Shown: piece after piece, positions 8,901-18,943 of the stretch
Numbering within the stretch: position 1 is the first letter of the stretch
Layout of the letters: every line of letters starts with the position of its first letter
From: Gracilaria vermiculophylla
Lineage: Eukaryota; Rhodophyta; Florideophyceae; Gracilariales; Gracilariaceae
Assembly (NCBI GenBank): GCA_019155205.2
Contig: JAHNZQ020000172.1
Location: forward strand, 287,016 to 311,270
DNA length: 24,255 bases
Direction of reading: 5' to 3'
The notes under the pieces: generated by a model
What the model was told of the DNA's origin: nothing
Seen by the model: the letters and a program-made list of their open reading frames with translations, nothing else
The model's database searches: none
Program-made: the position numbers and the translations under genes

Positions 8901-9272
8901 CTTCGTGGAGCTTTAGGTTCGATGGTAAAGAGCCAGTCTGAGCCTCTACGCGTGGCTCTGAGGATTTTCCTGGTTGGAGAGTGGCTGAGTTCCATTCGAG
9001 GAGGGCGTCTGCGTTAGTGCATCGCCATGTGACGTGTTCCCTTGAAGTACAACCGGCTTGAGCACTGGCACCTGCGTTGCGGGTGAAATTCATAGTGGGA
9101 CAGGCTGCACTCCCGGTGGAGCACGGTAACCGTAGTTTCCTTGAGGGGAGCGTATGTCGCGATTCGCGGTTCGATAAATTCCGCTCTCTGTTGGTGTGTC
9201 CTTCAGGTTCTGGAAGTTTTTCTCCCGTTTCTGCAGGATGGCGGCCGTTATTGCCGGGATGAGAGTCGTACA
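8901..9272 (-). pseudogene. Gag-protease junction, degraded
   Basis: This tract matches 15590-15800 of element 2. The gag frame is closed by a stop at 9273-9275, and further in-frame stops follow. The aligned element 2 segment has an open frame one base off from gag that leads into the protease. The copies are consistent with a gag-pro frame change here, but decay makes the slip site unreadable. Confidence 0.5.
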
Positions 9273-11216
9273 CTATACGGGCTCTCGTGACAAGCAAACC
9301 CTGCAAAGCGGTTGGTAGCCTCGAGGGTTCGCTAATCGGATGCTCCTGTAAGATCCTGCCGAGGCGTACGAAATGGGAGAAGAGGGTATCCTCTTCCTAG
9401 AAGGTGCTCTCTGAGAGGAGGCGTATGTGAGGGCAAGGGCCTCTTCTTCTCCTACGAGCATAAGCTCGTCGACCTCCTCCGAGGTGCTGGAGTCCAACGT
9501 CAGGGCGGATGCCCGACGGGTTCTTGAGGTCGCCGGATTGTCCGAAAGTGGAGCATGGCTGCGACGAGCGGCACGGTGGGTATCCCCATAGGTTTCCTCG
9601 AAGCGCGCTAGCTTCGTGTAGGTGGTATTTGGGTGCGTTGTCAAGTGATTGCGCACCCTCGCGCCTATCGAGGGAAGGAGTCCCTCGACTAACAACGACT
9701 TCAACCATTGTTCGGAGTACACGTTCCCACACCGTAGAGCCTTCGTGCACAGGTTCTGTGAGAACTCCGTCTCTGTCATTTCCGTGTTTTGCCTATAGGA
9801 GGTGACTTCAGCATCAGCATCGGCTTTGACCTCGTCCGTGGCGTACCTTTTTAGGAGTAAATTGACTACATCCCGGTACGTCGTCAGGATCTGCGTTTCA
9901 GAATCACTGATAATGGTGCTCTCCCCCGTGAGGCGGGGCTGCACAAGCAAGTGCGCTTGGCCTCTGATATAAAACTGAAAGCAACATACGGCGGCACCTT
10001 CATGGACACCATTGAAGCTACACGCTGAACGGAAGCTCGTAAGAAAGTACAACACCGAGATGGGTTCTTCGCAAAAGAAGGAGTGCTTCCTCATTTGAAT
10101 ATCCATGCGGCGCTGCATCTTCGGGAGTCGTTTAGCGACCGATGCCTTGTAAAGAGGGGGACGAGCATTCAACCCGTAGGTGTCATAATCCACAACTTTG
10201 GCGAAGAGGTCGTCAAGCGGGACGACCTTCCTAACCCTTCTTCTCTTCTCCTCGGGAGGTATACTGTCCTTCGAGCTGGAGCTGCTCACGGATTTGGAGT
10301 CTGAACTGCTCTCCAAATCGGTGTTCTGCTTTCTTCTTTTCTCCCTCCGTTTCTTTCGGCGTCTTTCCTTGAGGTGGTCTGGGTTACTGCCGATACCCCC
10401 GTTATCGCGATCCACTCGAGGAGTATCCTGTCTTTCTCTCCTTAGGTGAACTTCTTCGTGACCGGTATCCTGTCCTCCTCCGCAGGGAGTGAGGTCCAGA
10501 AGGTTTGTAGCAAGATTCTTGAGGTGGTCCCGTTTCCCTACGGCAGTATCCTTTCCTCCTCTGGCGTAGGGGGTGGCAGTATCCTGTCCGTCTATGCCCA
10601 GGGTCACCTTCGGTGTTGATAGAGGGAACCTCTCCTGTACGGAAGTATGAATTATAAACGCCGCTGCTTGGAGCAGCTGCGCGGTTTGGGAGCAAACCTC
10701 CGCACAGAAGACGTCTAAGATCACCTTGAGGAAGGGATCGGTATCCAAAGCATCCACAGCACGGTAAGCGCTCTCCGTTGCGATTTTCTCCACGAGGACG
10801 TGGCGGCGCGCTCCAAAGAGGGCTTCAACACCTGAAGGTATTCTTTCAGCCAGCTCTTGTGAGAGACAGTACGTAAGGTGCGGGGCCCGCGACTCCAGGA
10901 TGGCGTCAGCCTCCGGGTGTTCCCGTCCTTGCAGCTCTTGAGGTGGCGGCTGCGATGCCGTGTGCGGTTCTTCAACCTCCGCATCGGCGTTCTCCAGAGA
11001 TATCGCTGGGGATTCCGCTTGCCTACGATCATGCACTCTCCTGAGGCGGTTCCTGAAACGCTCCACATAGGAGCCAGGATTTCGAAGGAGAATTTCTGGG
11101 TCCTCCAGTGTGGCGGCCATCTCTTGGGGAGCGCTGCGCAAGCTGCGGCCACCGACGAAGTCGGTTGCTTGAAGATCCTGGAGGGGGGTTTCCATTGGAT
11201 GTTCTGAGGGGTCCAT
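9273..11216 (-). CDS. gag: Gag polyprotein of element 1, 647 codons
   Basis: This is the longest open frame in the window and the only nearly intact retrotransposon gene. ATG at 11216 starts MDPSEHPMETP, about 140 bp after the primer site. The N-terminal part has a conserved helix (YVERFRNRLRRVHDR). The middle has four degenerate repeats around QDT/KDT, a strongly basic segment (KERRRKKRREKRRK) and a Ser/Asp-rich tract. A capsid-like region follows (MDIQMRKHSFFCEEPISVLYF ... FSQNLCTKALRCGN ... LLVEGLLPSIGARVRNHL). Only a partial Cys pattern (CRVC) is seen near the end, so a zinc knuckle is uncertain. Gag forms the virus-like particle and packages RNA. The stop at 9273 is probably secondary, since element 2 reads on. 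Confidence 0.88.
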   Translation of the reverse strand: MDPSEHPMETPLQDLQATDFVGGRSLRSAPQEMAATLEDPEILLRNPGSYVERFRNRLRRVHDRRQAESPAISLENADAEVEEPHTASQPPPQELQGREHPEADAILESRAPHLTYCLSQELAERIPSGVEALFGARRHVLVEKIATESAYRAVDALDTDPFLKVILDVFCAEVCSQTAQLLQAAAFIIHTSVQERFPLSTPKVTLGIDGQDTATPYARGGKDTAVGKRDHLKNLATNLLDLTPCGGGQDTGHEEVHLRRERQDTPRVDRDNGGIGSNPDHLKERRRKKRREKRRKQNTDLESSSDSKSVSSSSSKDSIPPEEKRRRVRKVVPLDDLFAKVVDYDTYGLNARPPLYKASVAKRLPKMQRRMDIQMRKHSFFCEEPISVLYFLTSFRSACSFNGVHEGAAVCCFQFYIRGQAHLLVQPRLTGESTIISDSETQILTTYRDVVNLLLKRYATDEVKADADAEVTSYRQNTEMTETEFSQNLCTKALRCGNVYSEQWLKSLLVEGLLPSIGARVRNHLTTHPNTTYTKLARFEETYGDTHRAARRSHAPLSDNPATSRTRRASALTLDSSTSEEVDELMLVGEEEALALTYASSQRAPSRKRIPSSPISYASAGSYRSIRLANPRGYQPLCRVCLSREPV

Positions 11217-11354
11217 AGAGGAGTAGGTCGGGTGTGATTTTCTTCCACTTTCAAATCACCTTAAGCAATAATTCCACTGTTGTGTTTCAGTCGTTGCAAA
11301 CTAGAAACACGGTTCTGCTGCGACTTGTGGGGATACTTTAGTAACTGTGACCTT

Positions 11355-11370
11355 CCAAGTCGGGAGACCA
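11355..11370 (-). promoter_or_regulatory. tRNA primer binding site of element 1
   Basis: On the minus strand, TGGTCTCCCGACTTGG starts two bases after the 5' LTR end, and TGG pairs with the CCA end of a tRNA. The same sequence is found at 13354 in element 2 and, with one change in 16, at 22094 in element 3. I could not identify the tRNA. Confidence 0.75.
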
Positions 11371-11372
11371 GT

Positions 11373-11924
11373 TGTGGTACTGTCAGCCCTCCTGTCGAGG
11401 TAGTAAAGCACAACGTCCGTTAAGAGTTTTTGTTGACTCTAAATGTGCGTGTTCGTAAAGGTGGTCTCCGTCGTCCGATGTCGCGAGCCGGGAGAATACT
11501 TAAAGGGGATACACCAACACCATGCGGGGGGGCAGGTCTACAGGGCGGACAATGCTCCTACAGACGCTGCTATGATACGACCTGGGGATCGGCGGCTCAA
11601 AAACCTGAGTTGATCAATGGAAGACCCCGACCGGAAAAGTAGATGAAAACTCAAGGGTGCTTGTCTTTACTTCCCCAAAGATGGATCTCAATCGGCAGAT
11701 TAAGTATCAAGCCGGGAGCCCGCCTCGGCAGGTCTCAATACTGTACTAATTACCTGCATAAATTAAGTAAAAAATAATAATTCTACCGTCTCTTAAGGAT
11801 ACTGTAGCACACGCAGGCGAAATTATGCACCACGTGGCCCAGCTAATAAAATTCGTGCCCTCCTTAGTAATATTATATTATAAGGCCACACCACCGATTC
11901 TCCCTTAAGAGTAACTGTACTACA
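11373..11924 (-). repeat. 5' LTR of element 1 (LTR B)
   Basis: This 552-bp LTR has intact termini in element orientation, TGTAGTACAGT at the start and GTACCACA at the end. It drives leftward transcription in an intact element. It aligns end to end with LTR A and with the partial LTR at 24043. Confidence 0.93.
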
Positions 11925-11929
11925 CTCTT
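11925..11929. repeat. Target-site duplication CTCTT, right copy
   Basis: The five bases are identical to 2205-2209 and directly abut the 5' LTR of element 1. Confidence 0.85.
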
Positions 11930-12797
11930 AACGCGCTGTAAACTATATCTTACGTTCAATTCGCGGGGCTCTGTTATTAAGGTAGGGAGATCGTGAAGGT
12001 TTACAATGAGTACCTCGTATCTGACGAGCAAAGTCCTCCAGAGAGTTTTTTCTAGACACTTTGCCGGCTCACCGAATTTCGGTTAGGCCGTACTTAGGAG
12101 AACGACAAATGTCGCGAGTGCGATTCGCGTCCGTTTGCACCTTGGGTTATGGACTTACCGATCCGGCCTTTTTCACGTGCCTTGGCACGCGCGCAGCAGC
12201 CGCGCGCCGCTGAATAGCTACAGTATGAAGGCTAATTGGCGCCTGCCTTGCACGATTGATTCAGTATTTTTAGCTTTTTTATTTATTACGTTATTTCAAT
12301 TATTTTGCCACGAAAGCCACAGTACTTAGCAAGACGGTCCTTCGGCCGTCGCGTCCAGTAAACCGCACCAAGCAGGATCTTCGGTCTGAGCTTGCCGCCC
12401 ACACGGGATTCCCTCTCCACCTCTAAGAAGTACGCCATGGACTGCGGAAGTCAACCGCCCTCGCAACGCCGAGAACCATGTTCTGGACTATCCTTCTCTT
12501 CTTTTAGGTTCGCCCTGGAACGAGGTTATGCCCACGGGACTTCCGATGCACCCCTTTCAGAAGACGTCCGCCACCCGCTCAACGCGGCTTGCCCAATACC
12601 CGCGAGGCCCAAGATATTACCCGGCCGTGCCAAGATGGCCCGGCAAATTACAGGGACCTCTCACCGTACTTACGGAGCCTGCTTAAAGCCCAGGACTTGC
12701 CACAGCCCCAGTTTTTCCACTTGTTTTCCCCTTGCACCTCTTGTAACGGCTTGTTCACGGATTTACGCTCGCTTGGGCTTCCCGCTCGAAGAAGGCT
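11930..12797. other. Spacer between the two head-to-head elements
   Basis: This is 868 bp of non-LTR sequence between two 5' LTRs that point away from each other. It has an AT-rich run near 12265-12310 and a small hairpin (GACGG/CCGTC) near 12334. The right half (12370-12797) is GC-richer with long open frames on the plus strand. I recognise no family. It may hold a piece of host DNA or of an older element. Confidence 0.5.
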
Positions 12798-12817
12798 TGC
12801 AGCACAGTGGATCCTAA
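12437..12817 (+). CDS. Unrecognised ORF running into LTR C
   Basis: The frame has ATG at 12437 and about 126 codons, and ends inside the 5' LTR of element 2, so the end is not native. A second plus-strand frame, open from about 12510 to 12822, reads DLSPYLRSLLKAQDLPQPQ and has a CTSC Cys pair. Neither frame resembles a family I know. One of them may be an exon or gene fragment interrupted by the insertion of element 2, or both may be chance open frames in GC-rich DNA. Confidence 0.15.
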   Translation: MDCGSQPPSQRREPCSGLSFSSFRFALERGYAHGTSDAPLSEDVRHPLNAACPIPARPKILPGRAKMARQITGTSHRTYGACLKPRTCHSPSFSTCFPLAPLVTACSRIYARLGFPLEEGLQHSGS

Positions 12818-13351
12818 GGTGACACTGTGAAGTGGCATTATGGTGTGGTATTCCAACGGAGGGCTCCTATTTTATTAAATGAGCCATTTGGTGCATAATA
12901 GAGCCCACGTGCACTACCGCACCACTGAAAAACGTTAGATATTAGATTTATTTTAGTTATTCTGTGCAGATAATTACTACAGTAGTGACACCTGTCGAGG
13001 CGAGCTCCCGGAGTGATACTTAATCTGCCGGACTAGCTCCACCTCTGAGGAAGTAAAGCAAGCACCCTTGAGTCTACGTCGAGTTTCCCGGTTGAATACT
13101 CTCGTCAAACATCCTTAAGGTTTCTCAGACTTCTATCCTCAGGTTGCCTCGTAGCAGGGCCTGTAGGAGCATTGTCCGCCCAATTACCCTTCCCCTCCAC
13201 ATGGTATTTGTGGATCCCCTTTCAGAATTCCCCCGGCACGCGACCGCGACTACCGGAGACCATCTTTTGGAACTGGTGCCTTTGGAGTCAACAAAAACTT
13301 CTGACGAACGTTGTGCACTACCACCTCGAAAGAAGAACTGACGGTACAACA
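12798..13351 (+). repeat. 5' LTR of element 2 (LTR C)
   Basis: This 554-bp repeat starts TGCAGCACAGTGG and ends GGTACAACA. It aligns with 21454-22005 and, in the opposite orientation, with the element 1 LTRs. A TATA-like TATTTTATTAAAT lies about 75 bp from the start. Confidence 0.9.
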
Positions 13352-13353
13352 AC

Positions 13354-13369
13354 TGGTCTCCCGACTTAG
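13354..13369 (+). promoter_or_regulatory. tRNA primer binding site of element 2
   Basis: TGGTCTCCCGACTTAG begins two bases after the 5' LTR and is almost identical to the site in element 1. Confidence 0.75.
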
Positions 13370-13506
13370 AAGATTTGTTTCCTAAATGAATCGCAAAAGT
13401 CACAACAGAACAGCGTTTCTATTTTGCAACGATTGCAACTCAACAGTGAAATTCATCCTTAAAGTGAGTCGGAAGCGGAAGGCAATCACCCCTAACCTAC
13501 TCCTAT

Positions 13507-15589
13507 ACGGACCCCTCAGAACCCCCAATACATACTCCCCTTCATGACCCGGCAGCAAACGACTCCTTTGGTGGGCGCAGCACGCGCAGCGCTCTCTGGG
13601 AGATGTTCGTCAGACTGAAGAACCCTGAAATTCTCCTTAGAAATCCTAACTCCGTTGTGGAGCGTTTCAGGAGTCGCCTTAAAAGAGTGCACGATCGGAG
13701 TCAAGCGGAATCCCCCGCAACATCTCTGGGAAACGCCGACGTGGAAGTTGAAGAACCACACACAGCATCGCAGCCGTCATCTCAGGAGCTACAGGTAAGA
13801 GAACACCCGGAGTCAAACTCCCTCCTGGAGTCGCCGGCCCCGCGCCTTATGGATTGGCTCTCACAGGAGCTGCTCGGAAACTTTCCTGCAGGTTTTGAGG
13901 CACACTTCAGAGCGCGCTTCCATGTCCTTGTGGAGGATATCTCAACGGAGAATGCTCACCGTGCTGTGGATGCTTTGCTGGATTCCGGTCCCTCCCTAGA
14001 GGTGATCTCAGATAATATCCGTGCGGAGGTTCGTTCCAAAGCCGCACAGCTGCTCCAAGGAGCGGCGTTTAAAATTCATTCTTCCGTACAGGAGAGGTTC
14101 CCTCTATTAAAAACTGTGCAGAGAATGAGAGGATACTGCCACCCTCTACGCTACAGGAGGAAAGTACACTGCCGTAGAAAAACAGGAACACCTCAGAAAT
14201 ATTGCTGTGCACCATGTGGATCTGTCGCCTCATGAAAGAAGGCATAATACCGGTTGCGAAGTACTTAACCCAAGGAGAGAAGGACAGGATACTCCTCTGG
14301 TGAATCGGGATAATGGGTGTATCGTTAGGCACCCAGGCCACCTGAAGTAAAGACGCCGAAAGAAACGGAGGGAGAAAAGTAGAAATCGAGACACCGATTT
14401 GGAGAGAATCTCAAACTGTGAGTCCATAAACAGCTCCAGAATGGAGGACAGTATATCCCCCGAGGAGAAAAGCAGAAGGCTCAAGGACGTCGTCCCGCGT
14501 AACGACCTCATCGCCGAAGTGGTGGATTATGATAAATACAGGTTTAATAATCGCTCTACTCTTTACGACGCATGGATCGCTAAATGACTCAAGAAGATCC
14601 AGCGGCAGATGGACATTCAGATGAAGAAGCCCTCCTTCTCAGGTGAAGAACCCATCTCGGTGTTGAGGTTTTTCACACGCTTCCGTTATGCGTGTAACAC
14701 CAATTGTTTCCATGAAGTTGTCGCCTCCTGGTGCTTTCAGTTCTCATTCACAGGCCAAGCGCACTCGCTGGAACACCTGCGCCTCACGGAGGAGAGCACC
14801 GTCGTGGATGACCCTGGAACGGAAATCTTGACGACGTACTCGGAGGTGGTGAATCTCCTCCTCAAAAGGTACGCAAGGAAAGCGGTTAAAGCCGATGCCG
14901 ACGCTGAAGTCACCTTTTATTGGCAGAACACGGGAATGACCGAGACTGAGTTCTCCCAAAAGCTGTGGACGAAGGCCCTACAGTGCGGAAACGAGTACTT
15001 TGAATGGCGTTTGAAGTCGTTGTTTGTCGAGTACCTCTTTCCCTTGATCCACGGCAGGGTGCGTAATCACTTGACCACGCACCCAAACACCACCTACATG
15101 GAGCTAGCACATTTCGCGGAATTCTATGGGGATAACCACCGTGCTGGTCGTCGCAACGACGCTCCACTTTCTGAAAAACAGACAGCCTCAAAGAACAGTC
15201 TGGCATCCGCCCTGTCGTTGGACTCGTGGGCCTTAGAGGAGGTCAACGAGCTCATGCTCGTGGGAGAGCAAAATGTTCTTGCCCTCACACACATCTCATC
15301 TCAGGGAACACCTTCTAGGACGAGGACATCCTCGTCTTCTACTTCGTACGATTCGGCGGTATCATACAGGAGTATCCGATTAGCAAAACCTCGAGGCTAC
15401 CCACTGCCTTGCAGGATTTACTTGTCTCGAGAGCCAATACACTGTACTACGCTCACCTTTGCAATGATGGCCGCCATCCTGCAGGAACGGGAGAAGAACT
15501 TCCAGGACCTGAGGGACACACCAACGGAGAGCGGAAGTTATCGAGCTGCGTATCGGGACATCCGCTCCCGTCAAAGACGCTACGATTAG
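13507..15589 (+). pseudogene. Gag of element 2, broken
   Basis: The sequence aligns with element 1 gag along its length. The start codon has changed to ACG (13507-13509) before the conserved DPSE. The N-terminal half (ERFRSRLKRVHDRSQAE, SQELLGNFP, RAVDAL) runs in one frame to about 14110, where a frameshift spoils the basic/QDT repeat region. The C-terminal half runs in another frame from about 14399. It includes SPEEKSRRLKDVVPRNDL, a stop at 14585-14587, then MDIQMKKPSFSGEEPISVL, TETEFSQKLWTKALQCGN and GRVRNHLTTHPNTTY. The capsid-like part after 14609 is uninterrupted for 326 codons. Confidence 0.88.
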
Positions 15590-16434
15590 TGCGCTTCACT
15601 GGGAGTACAGCCTGTTCCACTGTTACTTGCGATGTCAACGCAGAGGTCAGTATCCAAACTCGTTGCATCGCCTGGGAGCACGGCACATCCCAACGCGCAA
15701 CCGCAGCAGACGTCCCCTACTGGAGCTTAGCCCCCATTAAACCAGGAAAACCCTCAAGGTCACGCGCAGCGGCTCCGCGTTACTGCTTCCCATCGAACCT
15801 CAGCTCCATGGAGTTCGCCTTTAGGGAAGGGGGAGAAGCCGTCTGCACAGTCGACACTAAATCGGCGGGCCCCGTGAACCCTTTGGACCCATTCGACGCC
15901 TTTGAGGAATCTGTTTACATGCTCCGCCGTGATAATTACAAAGTGTTAGTCTCTCTCGGATGTTGCCCGCTCGTCTCCATAACGGTGCGCGCCATCCTCG
16001 ACACCGGAGCTTGCCCCAACCTGCTGCACGCTGGCATGCTCCTGCGGTATGCTGGCGGCCCCTTGTGGACTGGCAACCTCCCTACGGTGCGCGATGTGTC
16101 GCTTCGAGCATTGAACACTCTCCGATCGTTACCGCTGTATCCCCGGCTGGCCTTCTTACAGGGAAAGGTGTAATTCTTTTTGGCGACCAATATGGCAGCA
16201 AAATAGAAATTGGGCACTTCCTTTGTGAATCGTTATGTACGTCTAAAATACCTACGCCTGCAGAAGGAGGCGTTTCACGACGCCTCCCCTGTAGATATCG
16301 TGTCGGCATCTCCAGGACAGGACGCCAACGCGCGTCACGTAAGTTATCTTCCAAAGGAGACGCAGTCTAATAAGCTTCGGGTGGTGAAGAGCATCGAAAT
16401 ACCCGCGAGGATTCCGGCCGAAATTTGGGTGTAG
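15409..16434 (+). pseudogene. Protease region of element 2
   Basis: A frame one base off from gag overlaps the gag end and contains FREGGEA, LDPFDAFEESV and the intact retropepsin loop VRAILDTGACPNLLH. Element 1 has lost the Gly at this position. A stop after LAFLQGKV (16171-16173) and another near 16200 break the frame before SNKLRVVKSIEIPARIPAEIWV. The overlap with gag suggests an ancestral frameshift between gag and pro, though decay prevents proof. Confidence 0.8.
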
Positions 16435-16788
16435 ACCTTCGCATTCGGCCTTTTCTTTCTACAAAACGTCCACACCCGACGACGAAGCTGCACTTTACGA
16501 TGTTGAAAGACGTTGTGGGAATAGTGCCGAACATTTCCTCCAGGTTTGTGCTCTCCATCCTGAAGTAGTCGCCGCTACGGCTCCAGAAAGGCATTGTCAT
16601 CGAATTGGCACTACCCACCCTTGCAGGATTGGCTCACATGCCTCGTGCGGCAGACCTTGCAGAACGCGATGCAATCTTTACCATAGAGGTTGAAGCGACA
16701 TCAACGATTCCAGAAGAAGAGAATCATGCCACACGCCAGGAAAAGCTCCAAAAGTTGCGAAGATTTTGAATAGTATCGCCATAAGATA
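16435..16788 (+). pseudogene. Degraded protease-RT linker
   Basis: This stretch aligns with 7920-7980 and nearby parts of element 1 pol but has stops in every plus frame. No functional motif survives. Confidence 0.5.
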
Positions 16789-17458
16789 GTGAAAATTCTA
16801 TCCGCCTTAGAGGACATGTGGTATGGTCGCTTGGGTCAAATTAGCGTGGCCAAGCACCGGATCCAGCTCACACCTCATTCGAAACCGGTACCTCAACACC
16901 TAAGGAGGGCCGTACCCCATGCCCGCGAGTTCGAACCCGATGGGATCCACCGGATGCTGGACAAGGGTATTATCGAGCACTACATTTCTAAATATCTCTC
17001 CCCGGTGGTGTTTGCAAAGAGAAAAAATGGCTCCTTGAGATTCTACATTGACGAAAGACGCCTTAACGAGGTGATGGGCCTTGTTGAGGAGGAGAAAGAA
17101 GTTCTCCCCATCACCATAGTGGAGGCCCTGAGGGAGCAGAGTACATATGCATACTACAAGGAGTGCCTGGCTACTGTGGGTAGTCTAACATCTTCATTCG
17201 ATGTGGACGAGGACGGCGTACTTCTACGCCATGCTCCCCGGCACAAAGCTCTCCAAGAACGTAGTCGTGACAAGACTACGGGCGATAGTGCTGTATCTCT
17301 CGCACTATTCTCGCTTTGCCGGGCACCACAGTGCATCGCGCATGTATTTCACCATGAGAAGGGAGTTCTATTGCCCAAACCTGGCTGATGACACCTTCCA
17401 AACGGTGGCGGATTGCCATACATGCGCAACCGTTATTGGGAATATTCGTAGGTGTTAG
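16789..17458 (+). pseudogene. RT fingers fused to integrase N-terminus by deletion
   Basis: The first part is the RT fingers: HRIQLTPHSKPVPQHLRR, HRMLDKGIIEH, SPVVFAKRKNGSLRFYID and RRLNEV. Directly after RRLNEV the frame continues with MGLVEEEKEVLPIT, which in element 1 lies well downstream in the RNase H-integrase linker. The YIDD core and all of RNase H are missing, and the join is in frame. The bases AGGTGA at 17069-17074 occur at both deletion ends in element 1. A frameshift near 17250 follows, then the integrase zinc finger (SHYSRFAGH ... CHTC). Confidence 0.88.
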
Positions 17459-17469
17459 ACGCCGCTCAC

Positions 17470-18666
17470 TCTGTTTCAGCTTTCAGAACCTTTTGGAGTT
17501 CGTGGCCAAGAATATTTTGGGCCCTCTCCCCAAGACGGAGCGAGGTCACCGTTTTTTCCTCGTAATCACCGATGGGTTCTCGAAGATCACTCGCGCCATT
17601 CCCCTCCGGAGCACCACTTCAGCAGTAATTGTCAACACCTTTCCGGAGCATTAAAAATACCGATATGGTAAATCGTTAGACTTTCTTATGGAGAACGGGC
17701 CCCAGTTCGCGGCGAAGCTATTCAGCGCCATCTCCGGAATTCCCGGAATGAAGCAGTTGTTTACGACTGCATATCACCCTTAGACCAACGGAGAAGCGGG
17801 AACGTTTAACAAAACCATCGCCTCAAGGCTGAAGCACTACGTCGCGGACCACCAGAAGGATTGAAACGCATATGTGGGCCCGCTCACCTTTGCATAAAAC
17901 CTGCAGGTGCACCGCTCCACGAAGAGTACTTCTTTCAATCTGTTGCTCTCACTAATTCTGCCTAGTGCCGTCATTGCGACACCTGCCACTGCGCACTCGG
18001 CGGATAAGCCACAGGTACCGACTGCGGCGCAAGCAAAACGCTCAATCTGAAGGCGGTATGAAAACGCATTCTCTTTCGCAAAGGAGAAACTCAACGCCTC
18101 GCAAAGGATGTATAAACAGGGTTTCGATCGGAAGGTTAAGAAAGGCCTTCACCTGAAGAAAGGCGGCGAAGGTTTCCTCGACAAACCAGGGGAGGCAACA
18201 GATGAAGAACCGGAGATTGCGAGCAAGTTAGCGCCAAACCTCTCAGGGCCTTACAAAGTCCTAGACATCTATAAAGACACTGTCGCCATTGAGATACATG
18301 GGCTCCGAGACGTCGCTTCCCGTGATAGGGTGATGAACGTCCTGATGCCGAGCCCTTCCGGAATGCCCGCCACCCCAACTCAGAGACCCCACGGGGAACG
18401 TCCTCATCCGGCCAGCTCAAGAGTGACGGCACCATTTGATACTGGAAACCTCATCACACCTTTCGTTGAACCATTAATGGAAGCTCCAGACGGCATCATG
18501 ACCCCTAAAAATAATATCCTCTACGCAGTAGACAATATCGTCTCTCACCAACAAATCCCTGCAGGGATACTGTACCGCGTCCGCTAGTACAGATACATCT
18601 CAAAGGAAGACACGGAAGAACACCCGGAACATCTACCAGAGAACATCATCAGAAGATACCACGCCA
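17470..18666 (+). pseudogene. Integrase core, C-terminus and chromodomain of element 2
   Basis: The core start reads VAKNILGPLPKTERG (first catalytic Asp changed to Asn). The second position reads FLMENGPQFAAKLF (Glu, as in element 1). The third reads NGEAGTFNKT (catalytic Glu lost). Several stops interrupt the core between 17650 and 18060. From 18108 the frame is open: FDRKVKKGLHLK, LAPNLSGPYKVLDIYKDTVAIEI, a Pro-rich linker and the chromodomain half AVDNIVSHQQIPAGILYRVR. A TAG replaces the chromodomain Trp, then KEDTEEHPEHLPENIIRRYHAS completes the domain and the reading frame ends near 18665. Confidence 0.88.
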
Positions 18667-18943
18667 GTCTGGTGCGGAAACGCCTCTCCACATAGGCGCT
18701 TTCGTTTTGGAAAGGGGGAGGGGGCCCTCAACCGGAGTTTTTTTTCGTCTCCGCTATTTATCCCCCACCTGGAGTTCTCTTTGTCGCCTCCAGAATGTCG
18801 TTGCACGCTTTTCGCACGCTCTCGCGGCGCCACTTCGTGTAACCGAGCGCGCGAGCATGGCTCAATTGTATTGCAGCTACCGTTCACGGAGCTCCTGCTC
18901 CAACTCAAGGATCTTTTATTCCGCCGCTACCGGAGACTAATTT
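18633..18943 (-). other. Conserved tract beyond the antisense ORF, element 2
   Basis: On the minus strand one frame is open through this tract (RSSVNG ... RERAKSV ... NSRWGINSGDEKK ... PFPKRKRLCGEAF). It overlaps the last bases of pol. The block FPKRKRLCGEA is identical in element 1 with differences only at third positions of this frame. It may be a downstream exon of the antisense gene; the basic block would suit a nuclear signal or membrane-proximal stretch, but no function is assigned. Confidence 0.3.

Larger units (their letters stand above)
2210..11924 (-). mobile_element. Element 1: Ty3/gypsy chromovirus-like LTR retrotransposon
   Basis: This is a full LTR-to-LTR copy of about 9.7 kb read on the minus strand. 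In its own order it has: 5' LTR (11373-11924), tRNA primer site (11355-11370), gag, protease, reverse transcriptase, RNase H, integrase and chromodomain, then a 3' region of about 1.8 kb with an antisense gene, a polypurine tract and the 3' LTR (2210-2764). It is bounded by CTCTT duplications. The LTRs have diverged noticeably from each other (roughly a tenth of positions by eye), and pol has stops and frameshifts, so it is old and inactive. A TRIM element is nested in its pol at 6307-6617. Confidence 0.93.

Noticed and set aside
8095..8916. Plus-strand open frames opposite the protease region
   Set aside because: They are shadows of the minus-strand protease coding sequence, with no conserved motifs and no counterpart opposite the element 2 protease.
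12437..12822. Host gene truncated by element 2 insertion
   Set aside because: No recognisable domain, and two overlapping frames are equally open; kept only as a low-confidence ORF.
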